Shown here: positions 17,048-27,600 of the stretch, in pieces
How the letters are laid out: the number at the start of each line of letters is the position of its first letter
How positions within the stretch are numbered: the stretch's first letter is position 1
Source of the DNA: Cytophagaceae bacterium
GTDB lineage: Bacteria; Bacteroidota; Bacteroidia; Cytophagales; Flexibacteraceae
Assembly: GCA_947441055.1 (NCBI GenBank)
Contig: CANETC010000012.1
Coordinates: 1 to 35,069, forward strand
Length of the DNA: 35,069 nucleotides
Direction of reading: 5' to 3'
The notes under the pieces: generated by a model
What the model was told of the DNA's origin: nothing
The model's database searches: none
What the model saw: the letters and a program-made list of their open reading frames with translations, nothing else
Program-made: the position numbers and the translations under genes

Positions 17048-17073
17048 TAAGCAATAAATTTCTTTAAGAAAAG

Positions 17074-17100
17074 TCCTGCCCAAAAGGCGGGATTTTTTTT
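17074..17100 (+). terminator. Rho-independent terminator of mdh
   Basis: TCCTGCC and GGCGGGA form a 7-bp stem (one G-T pair) around CAAAA, followed by eight Ts, 27 bases after the mdh stop. Confidence 0.85.
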
Positions 17101-17200
17101 GGGCGCCTTTTCCGGCTATCCACTGCAAGTCCTCGCTCGCTTTGCTCTCTGTGGGCTTTCCGTTTCTATCCGGGGCGGAGGTTTGTAAGGGCGTATTGCA
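17101..17200. repeat. Candidate dispersed intergenic repeat sequence
   Basis: Directly after the mdh terminator lies GC-rich sequence (CGGCTATCC, TCCTCGCTCGCTTTGCTC, GGGCTTTCCG, CTATCCGGGGCGG) quite unlike the surrounding intergenic DNA. I recall similar text as recurrent non-coding filler in Bacteroidota genomes, but only one copy is in this window and I cannot confirm it here. Confidence 0.35.
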
Positions 17201-17253
17201 TACGCACAACCAAAGCAGAATTTTCCTTTTCTTGCCCAACCAATCTTCTGACA

Positions 17254-18270
17254 ATGAAATCCGTCTTTCCCCTTTTTCTGATATTCTGCACGCTTTGCCT
17301 GCAGGCCCAAATACGAATTGTCGAAACCAATACAAAAGCATCCTTCCGGGCAATGTCGGTGGTAGACGACCAGGTCGCTTGGCTTGCTGGAACTCAGGGT
17401 ACGGTGGGCCGCTCGGTTTCGGGAGGCAAGACATGGATATTTTCCACCATTCCGGGTTTTGAAAGCAGCGATTTCCGCACACTGTATGCCTTCGATTCCC
17501 TCAGAGCCATTGCCGCCAATGCCGGAAGTCCGGCTGTGATTCTCAGCACAGACAATGGCGGCAAAACATGGCAGGAGGTTTACCGCAATCCCCACAAAGA
17601 TGCCTTTCTGGACGGGGTAGATTTCTGGGATGAGAATCGGGGAATAATGTATGGCGATCCAATAAACAGAAGCATGCTGCTTTTGAAAACCAGCGACGGA
17701 GGTCGTACCTGGGTGGAAGCATCCGAAAACCAAAGACCAAAGCTTGATTCGGGCGAAGCTTCCTTTGCTGCCAGCGGCACCAACATCAAACTTTGGGACA
17801 AAAAGAAAGTTGCCATTGCCACAGGCGGCTTGAAATCGCGGATCTGGTTTTCTAAAAATGAAGGGAAATCTTGGAAAAAGATTCCGGTTCCGATCATTCA
17901 GGGGACCGACAGCCGCGGAATTTTCTCCCTCTTCATTCAGAATCATAATTGGGTGGTAGCAGGTGGAGATTACAAATCCGACACCCTAAAAAAAGACCAT
18001 GTTTATCTTTCTACTGACGAGGGCAAAACCTGGGTTTTCCCCAAAAAACCAACTGGTGGTTACCGGGAATGCATTGGCCTTGTCGGTGAAAGGTCACTTC
18101 TGGCAGCAGGTCCAAGCGGGGTAGATTTTTCAGAGGATGGTGGCAAAACCTGGACGCTGATTTCAGAGCAAAAAGGCTTTCATTTGGTCAAAAAGGCCCG
18201 AAAAGGAAAACTGGTGTTGCTGGCGGGAGGCAAGGGTTTGATTGGGATTTTTGTCAAGAAAAACCTATAA
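17254..18270 (+). CDS. Secreted Ycf48/BNR-repeat beta-propeller protein
   Basis: A protein of 338 aa with a signal peptide (MKSVFPLFLIFCTLCLQAQ) and six Asp-box/BNR repeats spread along the chain: SVSGGKTW, STDNGGKTW, TSDGGRTW, SKNEGKSW, STDEGKTW and SEDGGKTW. This predicts a six- or seven-bladed propeller related to Ycf48/HCF136 and to sialidase-like propellers. In Bacteroidota such proteins are often labelled 'oxidoreductase' or 'Ycf48-like' with no known role; there is no photosystem here. No T9SS tail and no lipobox are seen, so the periplasm is the likely location. The stop codon lies inside a long inverted repeat that probably terminates transcription. Confidence 0.85.
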   Translation: MKSVFPLFLIFCTLCLQAQIRIVETNTKASFRAMSVVDDQVAWLAGTQGTVGRSVSGGKTWIFSTIPGFESSDFRTLYAFDSLRAIAANAGSPAVILSTDNGGKTWQEVYRNPHKDAFLDGVDFWDENRGIMYGDPINRSMLLLKTSDGGRTWVEASENQRPKLDSGEASFAASGTNIKLWDKKKVAIATGGLKSRIWFSKNEGKSWKKIPVPIIQGTDSRGIFSLFIQNHNWVVAGGDYKSDTLKKDHVYLSTDEGKTWVFPKKPTGGYRECIGLVGERSLLAAGPSGVDFSEDGGKTWTLISEQKGFHLVKKARKGKLVLLAGGKGLIGIFVKKNL

Positions 18271-18293
18271 GGTTTTGAAAACCTTATAGGTTT
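18261..18293. terminator. Perfect 16-bp inverted repeat between convergent genes (bidirectional terminator or dispersed palindrome)
   Basis: AAACCTATAAGGTTTT, a single G, then the exact complement AAAACCTTATAGGTTT. The left arm holds the last three codons of the Ycf48-like gene, including TAA. The permease gene on the other strand ends 23 bases away. The arms end in T/A runs, so both directions could be stopped. Confidence 0.65.
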
Positions 18294-18315
18294 AATAATT
18301 ACCGCCCTAAAAAAA

Positions 18316-19566
18316 CTATTTACTTCTGATCGCATCCACTGGGTTCAGGCCAGCGGCATGAATGGCAGGAGCAAGCCCAGAAATCAATCCAATTCCGGCA
18401 CTCAATAAAAGGCCTGTTACGATGTTTCCTGTGGTGAGTACAATTTTAAAATCATCCATCGGAATTAAGGTCAGGGATGAAACCAGCAGAAGTCCAGCCA
18501 AACCGCCGATTAAACTAAGGAAAACTGCTTCGAACAAGAATTGATTTAGAATAAAGGAATTGCGGGCGCCGAGTGACTTCTGAATTCCGATGATGCTGGT
18601 GCGCTCCTTTACGGAAACAAACATGATGTTGGCAATTCCGAAACCACCTACCAGAATGGAAAAACTTCCAATAATGGCACCAGCCAAACTCACAGCATCA
18701 AAAATTCCGGTGATGGCTTTGGCAATCATTTCTGGTCGGTTGATGGCGAAGTTGTCATCCTCAAAAGATTTCAATCCACGCCGGTTCCGCATCAAACCAC
18801 GCACCTCCCCTTCAAGCCATTGCAATCCGGGATCGGTTTTCTTTCCCTTGATGCAAATCACAGGTTCAATCCAGCCGGAACTCACAGGATACATTTCAGC
18901 AAAAGCTGGATACGGAATCAAACAGGTAATGTCGTTGCTTGGAGCGCCAATCAGGTTGTCACCTTGTTTTTCCATCACACCAATCACAGAGAAACGCTTT
19001 CCTTTTACCGTAATCGTTTGTCCGATGGGCGATTGCTCAGGAAAAATCGTTTTGGCCATGTCCTGACCAATGATGGCAAAGCGGCTGTTGTTTTCAGTTT
19101 CACGCTGCGTAAAATATCGTCCTTCTTTTAACCTGACATCACTTACCTGATTGAAATAATAGGTAATGCCCGTTACATTGATGTCGTCCATGGAATTGTT
19201 TCCATGTTTCACAAGCCGTCCTTCCTTGGAAGCGAAAAGTGAAATCGCCTGGGCATTCTGCAAATTCTTTTCTAGGTATTTGAAGTCCTTTACAGAAGAA
19301 ACAGGTCTGTTTACAAACTTATACCAGGGATACTTCCCTTCAAAAATCCACGGCCATTTCTGAACCCGAAGCACCTTATCCCCAAGGAATGACATGCTTT
19401 GCCGGATGTTCAGTTCAAGGGAATCCACCATGGTAAACACGGCGATGATGGCAAAAATTCCCACTGTTACGCCCAGCAAGGAAAGCAGGGTCCGAAGCAA
19501 ATTGGCCCGCAGCGCACTCATGGCAAAGGCCATGCTTTCAAAGAAAAGAAAAATCGTTTTTTTCAC
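18316..19566 (-). CDS. ABC transporter permease, MacB/FtsX family
   Basis: An inner-membrane permease of 416 aa with the MacB layout. A first helix follows the conserved ALRANLLRTLLSLLGVTVGIF (about 19-39). A large periplasmic MacB-PCD domain runs from about 55 to 285 (GRYFTQRETENNSRFAIIG, FSVIGVMEKQGDNLIG). The FtsX domain has three helices with FGIANIMFVSVKERTSIIGIQKSLGA, and the chain ends in APAIHAAGLNPVDAIRS. The start is the GTG at 19566; an ATG at residue 12 is possible but leaves little cytoplasmic tail. MacB-type permeases normally work with an ATPase, which is either fused or adjacent. Here none is adjacent, so the partner must be encoded elsewhere. Substrates of Bacteroidota homologues are mostly unknown (export of peptides, lipoproteins or drugs has been proposed). 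Confidence 0.9.
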   Translation of the reverse strand: MKKTIFLFFESMAFAMSALRANLLRTLLSLLGVTVGIFAIIAVFTMVDSLELNIRQSMSFLGDKVLRVQKWPWIFEGKYPWYKFVNRPVSSVKDFKYLEKNLQNAQAISLFASKEGRLVKHGNNSMDDINVTGITYYFNQVSDVRLKEGRYFTQRETENNSRFAIIGQDMAKTIFPEQSPIGQTITVKGKRFSVIGVMEKQGDNLIGAPSNDITCLIPYPAFAEMYPVSSGWIEPVICIKGKKTDPGLQWLEGEVRGLMRNRRGLKSFEDDNFAINRPEMIAKAITGIFDAVSLAGAIIGSFSILVGGFGIANIMFVSVKERTSIIGIQKSLGARNSFILNQFLFEAVFLSLIGGLAGLLLVSSLTLIPMDDFKIVLTTGNIVTGLLLSAGIGLISGLAPAIHAAGLNPVDAIRSK

Positions 19567-19713
19567 GGTGTCAAAACCAAATCTACATCCACGAACCGGT
19601 CTTTCCCAAGACAGTTTTGGAAAAAGAATTGATTCGGCACGGCCAACGGAAAGAATTAAGGATATTCAGACAGAATTAATTCTTTTTTATGAGGTTTGCA
19701 GAGGAATAAATTC

Positions 19714-20739
19714 ATGGCACAGACAGTTCAAGGCATTCTCGATGAAATGAAGAAGGGCGTTTTTCGGCCCCTGTATTTCCTGCAGGGCGAAGAGCCATTT
19801 TACATCGACCAATTAAGCAATTACATTGAGGAAAATGCCCTTGAGCAATCTGAAAGGGGTTTCAACCAGATTATCTTGTATGGAAAAGATACGAGCCTAG
19901 GCAATGTAATGGTGCAAGCCAGGCGATTTCCCATGATGGCACAGCGCCAACTTGTAGTCGTTAGAGAGGCTCAGGAAATTTCGGATTTCAACAAAAAAGA
20001 ATCCCAGGACCTGCTTCTAAAATATGCCGAAAATCCTGTACCGAGTACCATTCTGGTTTTTGCCTACAAATACAAGAAACTCGACGGCCGAAAGGAACTG
20101 GGTAAAATCCTGGACAAAAAAGCAGTGCTGGTAACATCGGAAAAGGTAAAGGATTATAAACTCACAGAGTGGATTACGGCTTACCTGAGAAGCATTGGAC
20201 TTCAGGCATCTTCGGGAGCCGCGCAGCTTTTGTCTGACCACATCGGCAACGACCTGAGTCGCATTGCCGGGGAGCTTGAAAAAGTGCGGATCGGATTGAA
20301 AGAAGGCCAGGAACTGAGCAGGGATATCATTCTGGAAAAAATTGGCATCAGCAAGGAGTACAATGTCTTCGAACTTCAAAATGCCATTGCAACCCGGAAT
20401 CTGGCAAGGGCACTTCGGATTACAGATTACTTCGTTGCCAACCCAAAAGCGGCTGCCATGATTCCGAACCTGGCCATGTTGTACAACTTTTTTAGCAAGC
20501 TCCTCATGATCCACGATTCACCTGGAATCCGGGATGAAGATCTGGCCGGCAGAATTGGAATCCATCCCTATGTTTTCAAGGAATTCCGCAGTGCTGCGGG
20601 CAGGTTTAATAAAGTTCAGGTCATTCATGCCATGCACCACATCCGGGTTGCCGATGGACAAGCCAAAGGCCTGGAATCAGGCGAAAAAGACGAAAAGGCC
20701 ATTTACCGGGAGTTGCTGATTCATTTGTTGAGAAGCTAG
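19714..20739 (+). CDS. holA: DNA polymerase III delta subunit
   Basis: The clamp-loader delta subunit, 341 aa, which opens the sliding clamp during replication. The ATG at 19714 follows a good AGAGGAATAAATTC ribosome-binding stretch and is preferred over the track's TTG at 19696. The N-terminal RPLYFLQGEEPFYIDQLSNY matches the family's opening (phe-Leu-x-Gly-x-Glu-x-phe). The middle has FPMMAQRQLVVVREA, then VLVFAYKYKKLDGRKELGKIL, and the C-terminal helical collar domain has KAAAMIPNLAMLYNFFSKLLMIH and a late LLRS end. Length is normal. The protein lacks a P-loop, as expected for delta. It diverges from the permease gene and is followed by a long non-coding stretch. Confidence 0.92.
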   Translation: MAQTVQGILDEMKKGVFRPLYFLQGEEPFYIDQLSNYIEENALEQSERGFNQIILYGKDTSLGNVMVQARRFPMMAQRQLVVVREAQEISDFNKKESQDLLLKYAENPVPSTILVFAYKYKKLDGRKELGKILDKKAVLVTSEKVKDYKLTEWITAYLRSIGLQASSGAAQLLSDHIGNDLSRIAGELEKVRIGLKEGQELSRDIILEKIGISKEYNVFELQNAIATRNLARALRITDYFVANPKAAAMIPNLAMLYNFFSKLLMIHDSPGIRDEDLAGRIGIHPYVFKEFRSAAGRFNKVQVIHAMHHIRVADGQAKGLESGEKDEKAIYRELLIHLLRS

Positions 20740-21140
20740 AAAAGGCCCAGCAAATGATACTTGGTGTCAGGCTAGGGAATTGAAGACTACTGAGAATCAC
20801 AACAAATACCCATTGCTACAATTAGCATATTTCGTATCTCGATTCGGATAAATACGGATATTTTGTGGGCTTGATTATCCAGACATTGAAACTTGATTTT
20901 GGGATAATAATTAGAATCAATGGAATCAGCGTCTGGACTATGATTATGCTGATTATATGATTAACTATGATTTAGGAACAATCAGGAAAATCAGGGCAAT
21001 CATAAAAATCAGAGTCTGGACTATTTGAAAAAGAAATTCAAGGAAAATCCGACCAAACAAAATTTCGTTTCTCTGGCACCAGAGGTGCCTGATATCAATA
21101 GAATTTGAATATTAAGGAAGGAGGCTTCGCTTAAAGCAAT
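20740..21140. repeat. Non-coding intergenic stretch with repeat-like sequence
   Basis: About 400 bases with no plausible gene. An 18-bp direct repeat, AATCAG(C/A)GTCTGGACTAT, occurs at 20924-20941 and 21007-21024 (17/18 identical, 83 bases apart). Between the copies lies low-complexity TGATTA/ATCAGG text. At 21075-21089 GGCACC-AGA-GGTGCC forms a perfect 6-bp inverted repeat. I recall both the 'GTCTGGACTATGATTA...AATCATAAAAATCAGAGTCTGGA' text and the 'CTGGCACCAGAGGTGCC' palindrome as dispersed intergenic elements in Bacteroidota. The repeat and palindrome are seen here; dispersal is from memory. Confidence 0.6.
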
Positions 21141-21569
21141 CTACCCCTGCACCCCAAACGCCAAAGCAAAAAATTTCATTTGCTTTACCATCGCAAGAAG
21201 CCCATTGGATCGTGTCTGAGCAAGGTGCTGTGTCATGCCGATTTCGTCGATAAAAAACAGATTGGCTGAGGAAATTTCTTGCGGGCGATGACCCGAAAGA
21301 ACGCGAAGCAGCAAGCCCACAAGGCCTTTTACAATGATGGCATCGCTGTCGCCCTCAAAAAACAAAAGGCCATTTTCCATTCGGGCTGTAAGCCAAACCT
21401 GCGACTGACAACCCCTTACTAGGTTGTCCTCTGTCCTGGAAGCGTCCGACAAACCGGGATTCTTTTTGCCGATGTCAATGATGTATTCGTAGCGGTCAGT
21501 CCAGTCGTCAAAGAGGGAGAACTCCTCCACAATTTCTGTCTGAATTTCATCAATTGATTTGTTTGCCAT
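21141..21569 (-). CDS. sufE: SufE-like Fe-S cluster assembly / sulfur-acceptor protein
   Basis: A SufE-family protein of 142 aa that takes persulfide sulfur from the cysteine desulfurase (SufS) for iron-sulfur cluster assembly. The ATG at 21569 is chosen; the track start at 21656 would add a spurious hydrophobic leader read through the upstream terminator region. The sulfur-accepting Cys54 lies in VRGCQSQVWL, matching Cys51 of E. coli SufE. Other family blocks are EFSLFDDWTDRYEYIIDIGKK near the N terminus, GLVGLLLRVLSGHRPQEI and the C-terminal GLTQHL-like IGMTQHLAQTRSNGL. No other suf gene is in the window, so it stands alone. It has a terminator upstream and therefore needs its own promoter within about 50 bases, where I saw no consensus box. 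Confidence 0.93.
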   Translation of the reverse strand: MANKSIDEIQTEIVEEFSLFDDWTDRYEYIIDIGKKNPGLSDASRTEDNLVRGCQSQVWLTARMENGLLFFEGDSDAIIVKGLVGLLLRVLSGHRPQEISSANLFFIDEIGMTQHLAQTRSNGLLAMVKQMKFFALAFGVQG

Positions 21570-21613
21570 AGTTGTACAAAAAAAGAAAGAAGCGACCTGA
21601 AAGCCAACCAGGA

Positions 21614-21652
21614 TTAAAAAAAAGAAGGCTGCTCTCGATGGGGCAGCCTTCT
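21614..21652 (-). terminator. Rho-independent terminator of the giant adhesin gene
   Basis: On the minus strand AGAAGGCTGC and its complement GCAGCCTTCT form a perfect 10-bp stem with a 10-base loop, followed by eight Ts. It lies 20 bases past the stop of the giant gene and before sufE. Confidence 0.85.
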
Positions 21653-21672
21653 GCATTCATAAGTTTTGAAAT

Positions 21673-24600
21673 TTATCTTTCAATCATCACCCAACCGGAT
21701 TTTCCTTCAAGTCCCTGCATGTCGAGTCTCCAGAAATAGTTTCCAATTTCGAGGTCTTTGCCATCCCAGTCGTTCTTGTAATCGCTTGAGGAGAATACCT
21801 CTTTGCCCCAGCGATCTTTCACCACAAAGCGACTTCCGGCAGGCAGATTGCGGATTTCAAATTTGTCGTTGAGTTCATCTCCGTTTGGTGTGAAAAGTGT
21901 AGGCACAAATATATCCTCATCCTCCTCGCATTCAATTTCATTGGTAACCACACAACCGGTATCGTCCTGCACCCGAATGCTGTACGATCCTGGATTGAGT
22001 TTGCGGAAAAGAGAATCGCCCTTATAGCTGAATTGCGCGCCACCATTGAATGAAACCAGATATGGTTTAAATCCACCGGTAATTGAATCCAGCAAAACAC
22101 CGCCAAGTCTAAATCCTTGTGCGGATTTACGGAACATTCTTGCAGAAATGATGATTTCCGGTGGCTGACTTAAACTGAAAGGAATAGACTTACTTCCACT
22201 GCAAAGGCCAAATTGCCGAACTTCAAGATTGAAGTCGCCAGCCGGAATTCCACCCAATTCAAAAGTTGAATTCTGGAAATAACTTCCCTCCAAAGTATCT
22301 TGGGCAACAACTTCATCAGAACCAATTCGCTTCACCGTCAACACAATTGGACCAGTTCCCCGAATTTCAGAAAGCGTAACAGATCCGGAGGCTTCGCCAT
22401 AACAAATGATGTTTTTCGAACTGAATGCATTCTGAAGTGGCGCCTGACCGGGCTGCACAAAGCTGGTGTCATAATTACATCCACCGTCCGGACCATTGTC
22501 GCGGATTTTCAGGCTGTAAAATTCTCCCGGAGCTCGGGCAGTCAGCCCTGTGATTTTGAGCGTATCATTTATGCCGGAAACGAGTACAAAGTTTGTAAAC
22601 TGCCCTGCCAGACTATCAAATGAGAACCGGTATGGCCTTTGTCCGCCACTGAGGGCAAACACTGCTTCTCCGTCGAAGTTGTTGCAAGTGCTTTCCTTAA
22701 ACCGAACCAGATTGAAGCGCAAAGGCTGGCTTGGGAGCAATGCCCGGATGTACACATTTTCACAACCAGCTGCGCCCGAAGCATCTTTGATACTGATGCT
22801 GTAAAGTCCGGTCGAAAGGCCGCTGAAAACGGTGTCGCTTTGCGTTGCCACAACTTCACCAAAACCATTTGTAAGTGTAAACAAGTATGGCGCCTGCCCA
22901 CCCGAAATTCCGGATAGACGGATGATGCCGTTTGTATCCCCGATGCAAGGACTAATCAGGTTGATATTCCCAATTACAGGACGATCTACTGGAACCAGGA
23001 TGGAATCAAGAATGAAACATCCTTTGGAATCTGTGATTCGAACGATGAGAAGTCCACTTCCAAGATTGCTGATGATGCTATCGGAAGGAAGCGAGAAATT
23101 ATCAAAGCCAGTCGAATCCGGAAGTTGGTACTGGAAAGCATACGGAGAAGTTCCGCCGGCGAGACCAGTAATTTTTACTTTTCCAGTGTTGCCGATACAA
23201 GAACTTGTGTCTGTCAGCTGAAGTCCAAATACAAGTTGCGCGGGCTCTGGAACCAAAATCTGGTTGGAATCTACACAACCGGTTTTCAGGTCGCGGATAT
23301 AGACGAAGGCCAATCCGGCAGCGAAGCCTTCCAATGTGTCGCCAGCCTGAACCGGAACATATGAATCTGGAGCGCCGCTTAAGCTCACCTGATAAAGCCC
23401 GGAGCCATGCAAAATACTGTCCACTTTCAACTTCGCATCGGATCCTCCATGGCAATTCACCCCGGAAAGGAGGCTTATAAATCCATTCACCGGATCTTTG
23501 CGGGTAATAATTTTGGTAATGTTGGTAATGCATCCCGTAATCGTATCCTTTACGCGAATCTGGAATGTATCCGGAACAAGGTTTTCAAAAAGTGTCTGGC
23601 TGCTGAAGGCAGGATATCCCGGAACGAGGCTATACAAATACTTGCCTGAATTACCGGAACCATCTTCTACACCGATTACTTCAATCATGCCATCGGCGGT
23701 ATCTACACAAGAGCAGGAATTCTCGAAAGCCAGGTTCACGGCATAGTTATGCTGAGAAACCACATTTACATTCCGGAGGGTATCCACACATTGGGTGATG
23801 GTATCCCTAACGGTAAGTATGTAATTGCCCGGCAAGAGGTTCGTAAATACTGAAGCACTTGTATCATTAGAAAATAGGGGAAGTAAATGGTACACATATG
23901 CGCCCGTACCTCCTGTAACAGTTGCAGTGATTTTTCCATCTGCATTCGAGGCGCAGCTTAGGTTTTGAACTTCAGCCCGTAAATCCAAAGCGCAAGGCAA
24001 ACACCTTGGGTCATTTGCTGGCAAGAATTGTAATACATAATTGATGGTGCTGTCAATTCCCGCAGGACCATTGGTTGCCAAACAAGTAAGCGATGAATCA
24101 AACTTCACTACTGCACGAATCCGAACGGTGCCGGAAAGTCCGGTGAAAGTGTAAGTGGTATCTGTTCCGCTGGATTTTAAGGTATCATTTGCATACCACT
24201 CCACATTGAATGGCACCTCCAAATTAGTTCCCAAAGCATAAGTAACAGGCGTACCAGGACAAAGGAACACATTGTTTGCTGGTGAGGTAAGCCTCAGACT
24301 ATCCTTTACAGTGCTTAACGGCGAGGTATAAACAAGGATTGTACCAGAGGTATCCACAGATTTGCTCAGACATTGGGTACCGGACAAGGCTGTCATTACG
24401 ACCTGCACTGTATCAACTGCCTGAAGCGGCACATAGCTTAAAATATCTGAGGTTTGGCTAGGTTGCTCAACTCCATTGACCAACCAGGTATAGGTAACAT
24501 CTGGAACAAAGGCAGGATTCTGCGCCTGAACAACCGCAAGGCCACCAGCACAAACCAAGGTATCAATCCCAACAATGCCAGCGACCAGCTCAGCACCAAC

Positions 24601-27600
24601 CGGAGTTACTTGTATGGAAATAATCTGGCTTTGTGCATTTCCTGGATTAAAGCAGTTGGGATCAGGAGCAACTTCTACATAAACAAAATCTGCATTATTC
24701 AAATTTGGAATATTCTGAACTGGACCAGAATTCGAGTAAAAAGAACCATTTACATACCAGTTGTACACCATACCAGGAACATCTGGCGTGGTGATGGCGG
24801 TAAATTTAACTGTGTCACCCGAGCAGATTTTATTGGTATCTGCCGTCATCGAAAGCGCATACTGGAATTTAATTGCCTCAATTGTGAAAACGGCAGCGGC
24901 TGCACACAAATTGGTGTCGTACAAGATCATACTGTAGGAACCAGGAGGTAAATTTGAAATAGTGGAATCGGATGCAAGCGTATCGCTACGGAATGCATTT
25001 CCGTTTAGAAGCAAATCATAAGTGTAAGGCTTGCCATTTCCACCTACCAAGAAAGTAACCTTCGCCGTTCCGGCCGAATCTCCGCAAGCGCTCTGCGCTG
25101 TTCCCTGAATCAGGAATTGCAGTGGATCTGGTCCGGTGATGGTGATGGAAGTATCAAGATCACAGGATCTGTTGCCCTTAATTCGCAGCAAATAAGTTCC
25201 CACAGAAAGATTGGAAATTGTTTGCCCTGCGATTAATGGCTGGTAATCTGTCATTATACCCGGAATGAAATACGAGTAAGTGTCGGAGCCTGCGAGGGAA
25301 TCAATGGTGATAGACCCATTGTTGTTGCCAGCACAAGTAATAGGTTGAATTTTTCCAAGATAAAGTTCAACCGGTGTGCGCAGATTGATTAAAATTCCAG
25401 AAACACTTGTAACACAACCTTCTGAACTGAGAACACTTACCTTGTAAGCGCCTGCTTTTATGCCAGTGAATGTGGTGTCGTTTCCAGAAACCACCAGGGT
25501 ATCGCTGTAAATTGTTCGAATGGTATCAGTGCCGGCAATCAGCGTATCTCCACTAAGAATTACCGTGTAAGGCCCAACAACTCCACCCAAAGAAACCGAA
25601 ACAGAGCCAACTGAATCGCAGTCATTGGCCAAAGTGGTTACGGCAGCAGATAAGGCATAAATTGAGCCGATAAAATCGCTAACTGTGTCCTTACACTGTG
25701 TGGTTAAATCCTGTATTACAACCGTAAATGGACCTATTGGCTGACTTGGGAAAATTTGTAAAAACTGCGTTTGATTGAGTGTATCGTTTCCGTTCAATAT
25801 ATATTGAAAAGGCCCAATTCCACCAGAAGTTACAATCGCGAAAGCACGGCCATCATTTAGACCAGGACAATAAACAGGATTGGAAGCCGCTTCAGCTTTC
25901 AGTTCACAAGGACCACAGAAAATTGGCTTTTTGATTTCCACATCTCTTGAATCAAAACAGAAACCATCTGTAACCGACACCCTATAAATTCCAGATGGAA
26001 GGCTATCAGCAGAAAGGCTGTCCGAAACCACGATTCCAGAACTCAGTGAAGCAATTGAAATAGAATAATTGCTCGAAACGCCACTTAAGTTTACCACGAT
26101 TTGGCCATCATTATTGGCACAAGTTGGATTTGTTCCAAGCGCTGAAATCGTGAAAGGCACAGGTGATTTCCGGAGCTCATAATCTTTACTTGCGGAGCAT
26201 CCATTCTCACTTACCACCACGCGGTAATTTCCAGCAGGAATATTGCGAAGGGTGTCGTCGTTGCCAACAAGATTTCCACTTGTGATGCTGAACCAGGTGT
26301 AGCTGGCATCCATTGCACCAATTGCACAGGCAACAAGCGCACCATCGGAAGAGAAACATGTTGTTGGCTGAACCTCGTAAACGAAAATTGGAATGTTGCA
26401 GGCTGTATCGCACACATTGGCCTTCGGCACAAAAACCAGAATGGTATCTGAACAGGCAGTTCCAGACACGACCACCCGATAATTTCCAGAACTTAAATTT
26501 GTCTGTGATTTTCCGCTGGCAGAAAAGGCTGGGTCGCCTGTTTTTGTCCAGGTATAATTGAGGCCAGCGATTGCCAGACTGTCGTAAATGGTGGCAACAC
26601 CTCCAACATCAATACAATTTGCAGAGTCTACCATTGCATAAAGACCAAGGCCCGTTCCATCGGGTATCGTTATGTTGAGGCTGAAAGAGCAAAAACAATC
26701 TGCATTGTTGATGGTATCGGAAACCACAAGTTGATAAGTACCTGCCGGGACATTTTCCAGTTTAAAGGTTCTCGATAATGGCACTTCATTTTGGAACCAG
26801 CGAATTTTCAAACCGGCAAAGCGGGCAGAATCACGAAGGATGATGGCACCGTCCCTACCTCCACAAGCGGAAGGGCGACGAATTGAATCATTTACGGAAG
26901 CACGAACCCCAAGTGTTATTTCCTGGCTCTTATCAGAACCCACACCATTGTTGGTGTTCAAGCATGTATAGAATGGTTCAAAACGGACAATTGCCCGGAT
27001 TCTATCGCCCGGCTTGAGATAGCTTATGGTAAGGAAAGTATCAGTTTTGGTAATCAACAATGTATCATCTCTATACCAGTCTACCTCAAATGGCACACGG
27101 CCTTTCAGGTTGGTCTTTAAGCCAAAAGTGACTGGCGTGTTGCGGCAGATTAGGTCTGAGTCTGCAGGACTTACGACAAAAATGCTGTCACGGATGGTTA
27201 CAGAAAGCAACTTGGTAACCAAAATCGGCTCAGAAATATCTGTCAGAATTGGTAGACATCCTGCGCCAGAACTTGCCGTTAAGCGCACTTGTACATTGCT
27301 TTGAGCGGCACTTGGCGAATACACAAAAGTGGATCCGGTCTGGCCTGCAACAGGTAAACCATCCACAAGCCAGCCATATTGGATATTCGGGATGCCGTTT
27401 ACATTAAGCGCCTGAAAAGTAACGGACTGACCTTCACAAACCGTTGTGTTGCTGATTGCAGAAATACCGGCATCCACCGTTGTTCCACTTGGAGTAACGG
27501 CAATTGGACCACTATTTTGAATTAGAAAAGTCTGGTTAAAGCAATTTCCATCTGGGAAAATCCGAACCTGAATGGACTCACCATTACCAAGGTTACTCAG

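Noticed and set aside
17116-17946. 276-aa minus-strand ORF opposite the Ycf48-like gene
   Set aside because: It overlaps a clear signal-peptide BNR protein on the plus strand and reads into the intergenic block; it is compositionally a shadow.
17254-18270. Photosystem II assembly factor function for the Ycf48-like protein
   Set aside because: Only the propeller repeats are shared; nothing in the window suggests chlorophyll-based photosynthesis.
20017-20514. 165-aa minus-strand ORF opposite holA
   Set aside because: Shadow of holA, without recognisable features.
21570-21656. Hydrophobic N-terminal extension of the SufE-like protein
   Set aside because: SufE is cytosolic. The extension reads through the terminator stem and the T run, which encodes Phe-rich text by chance.
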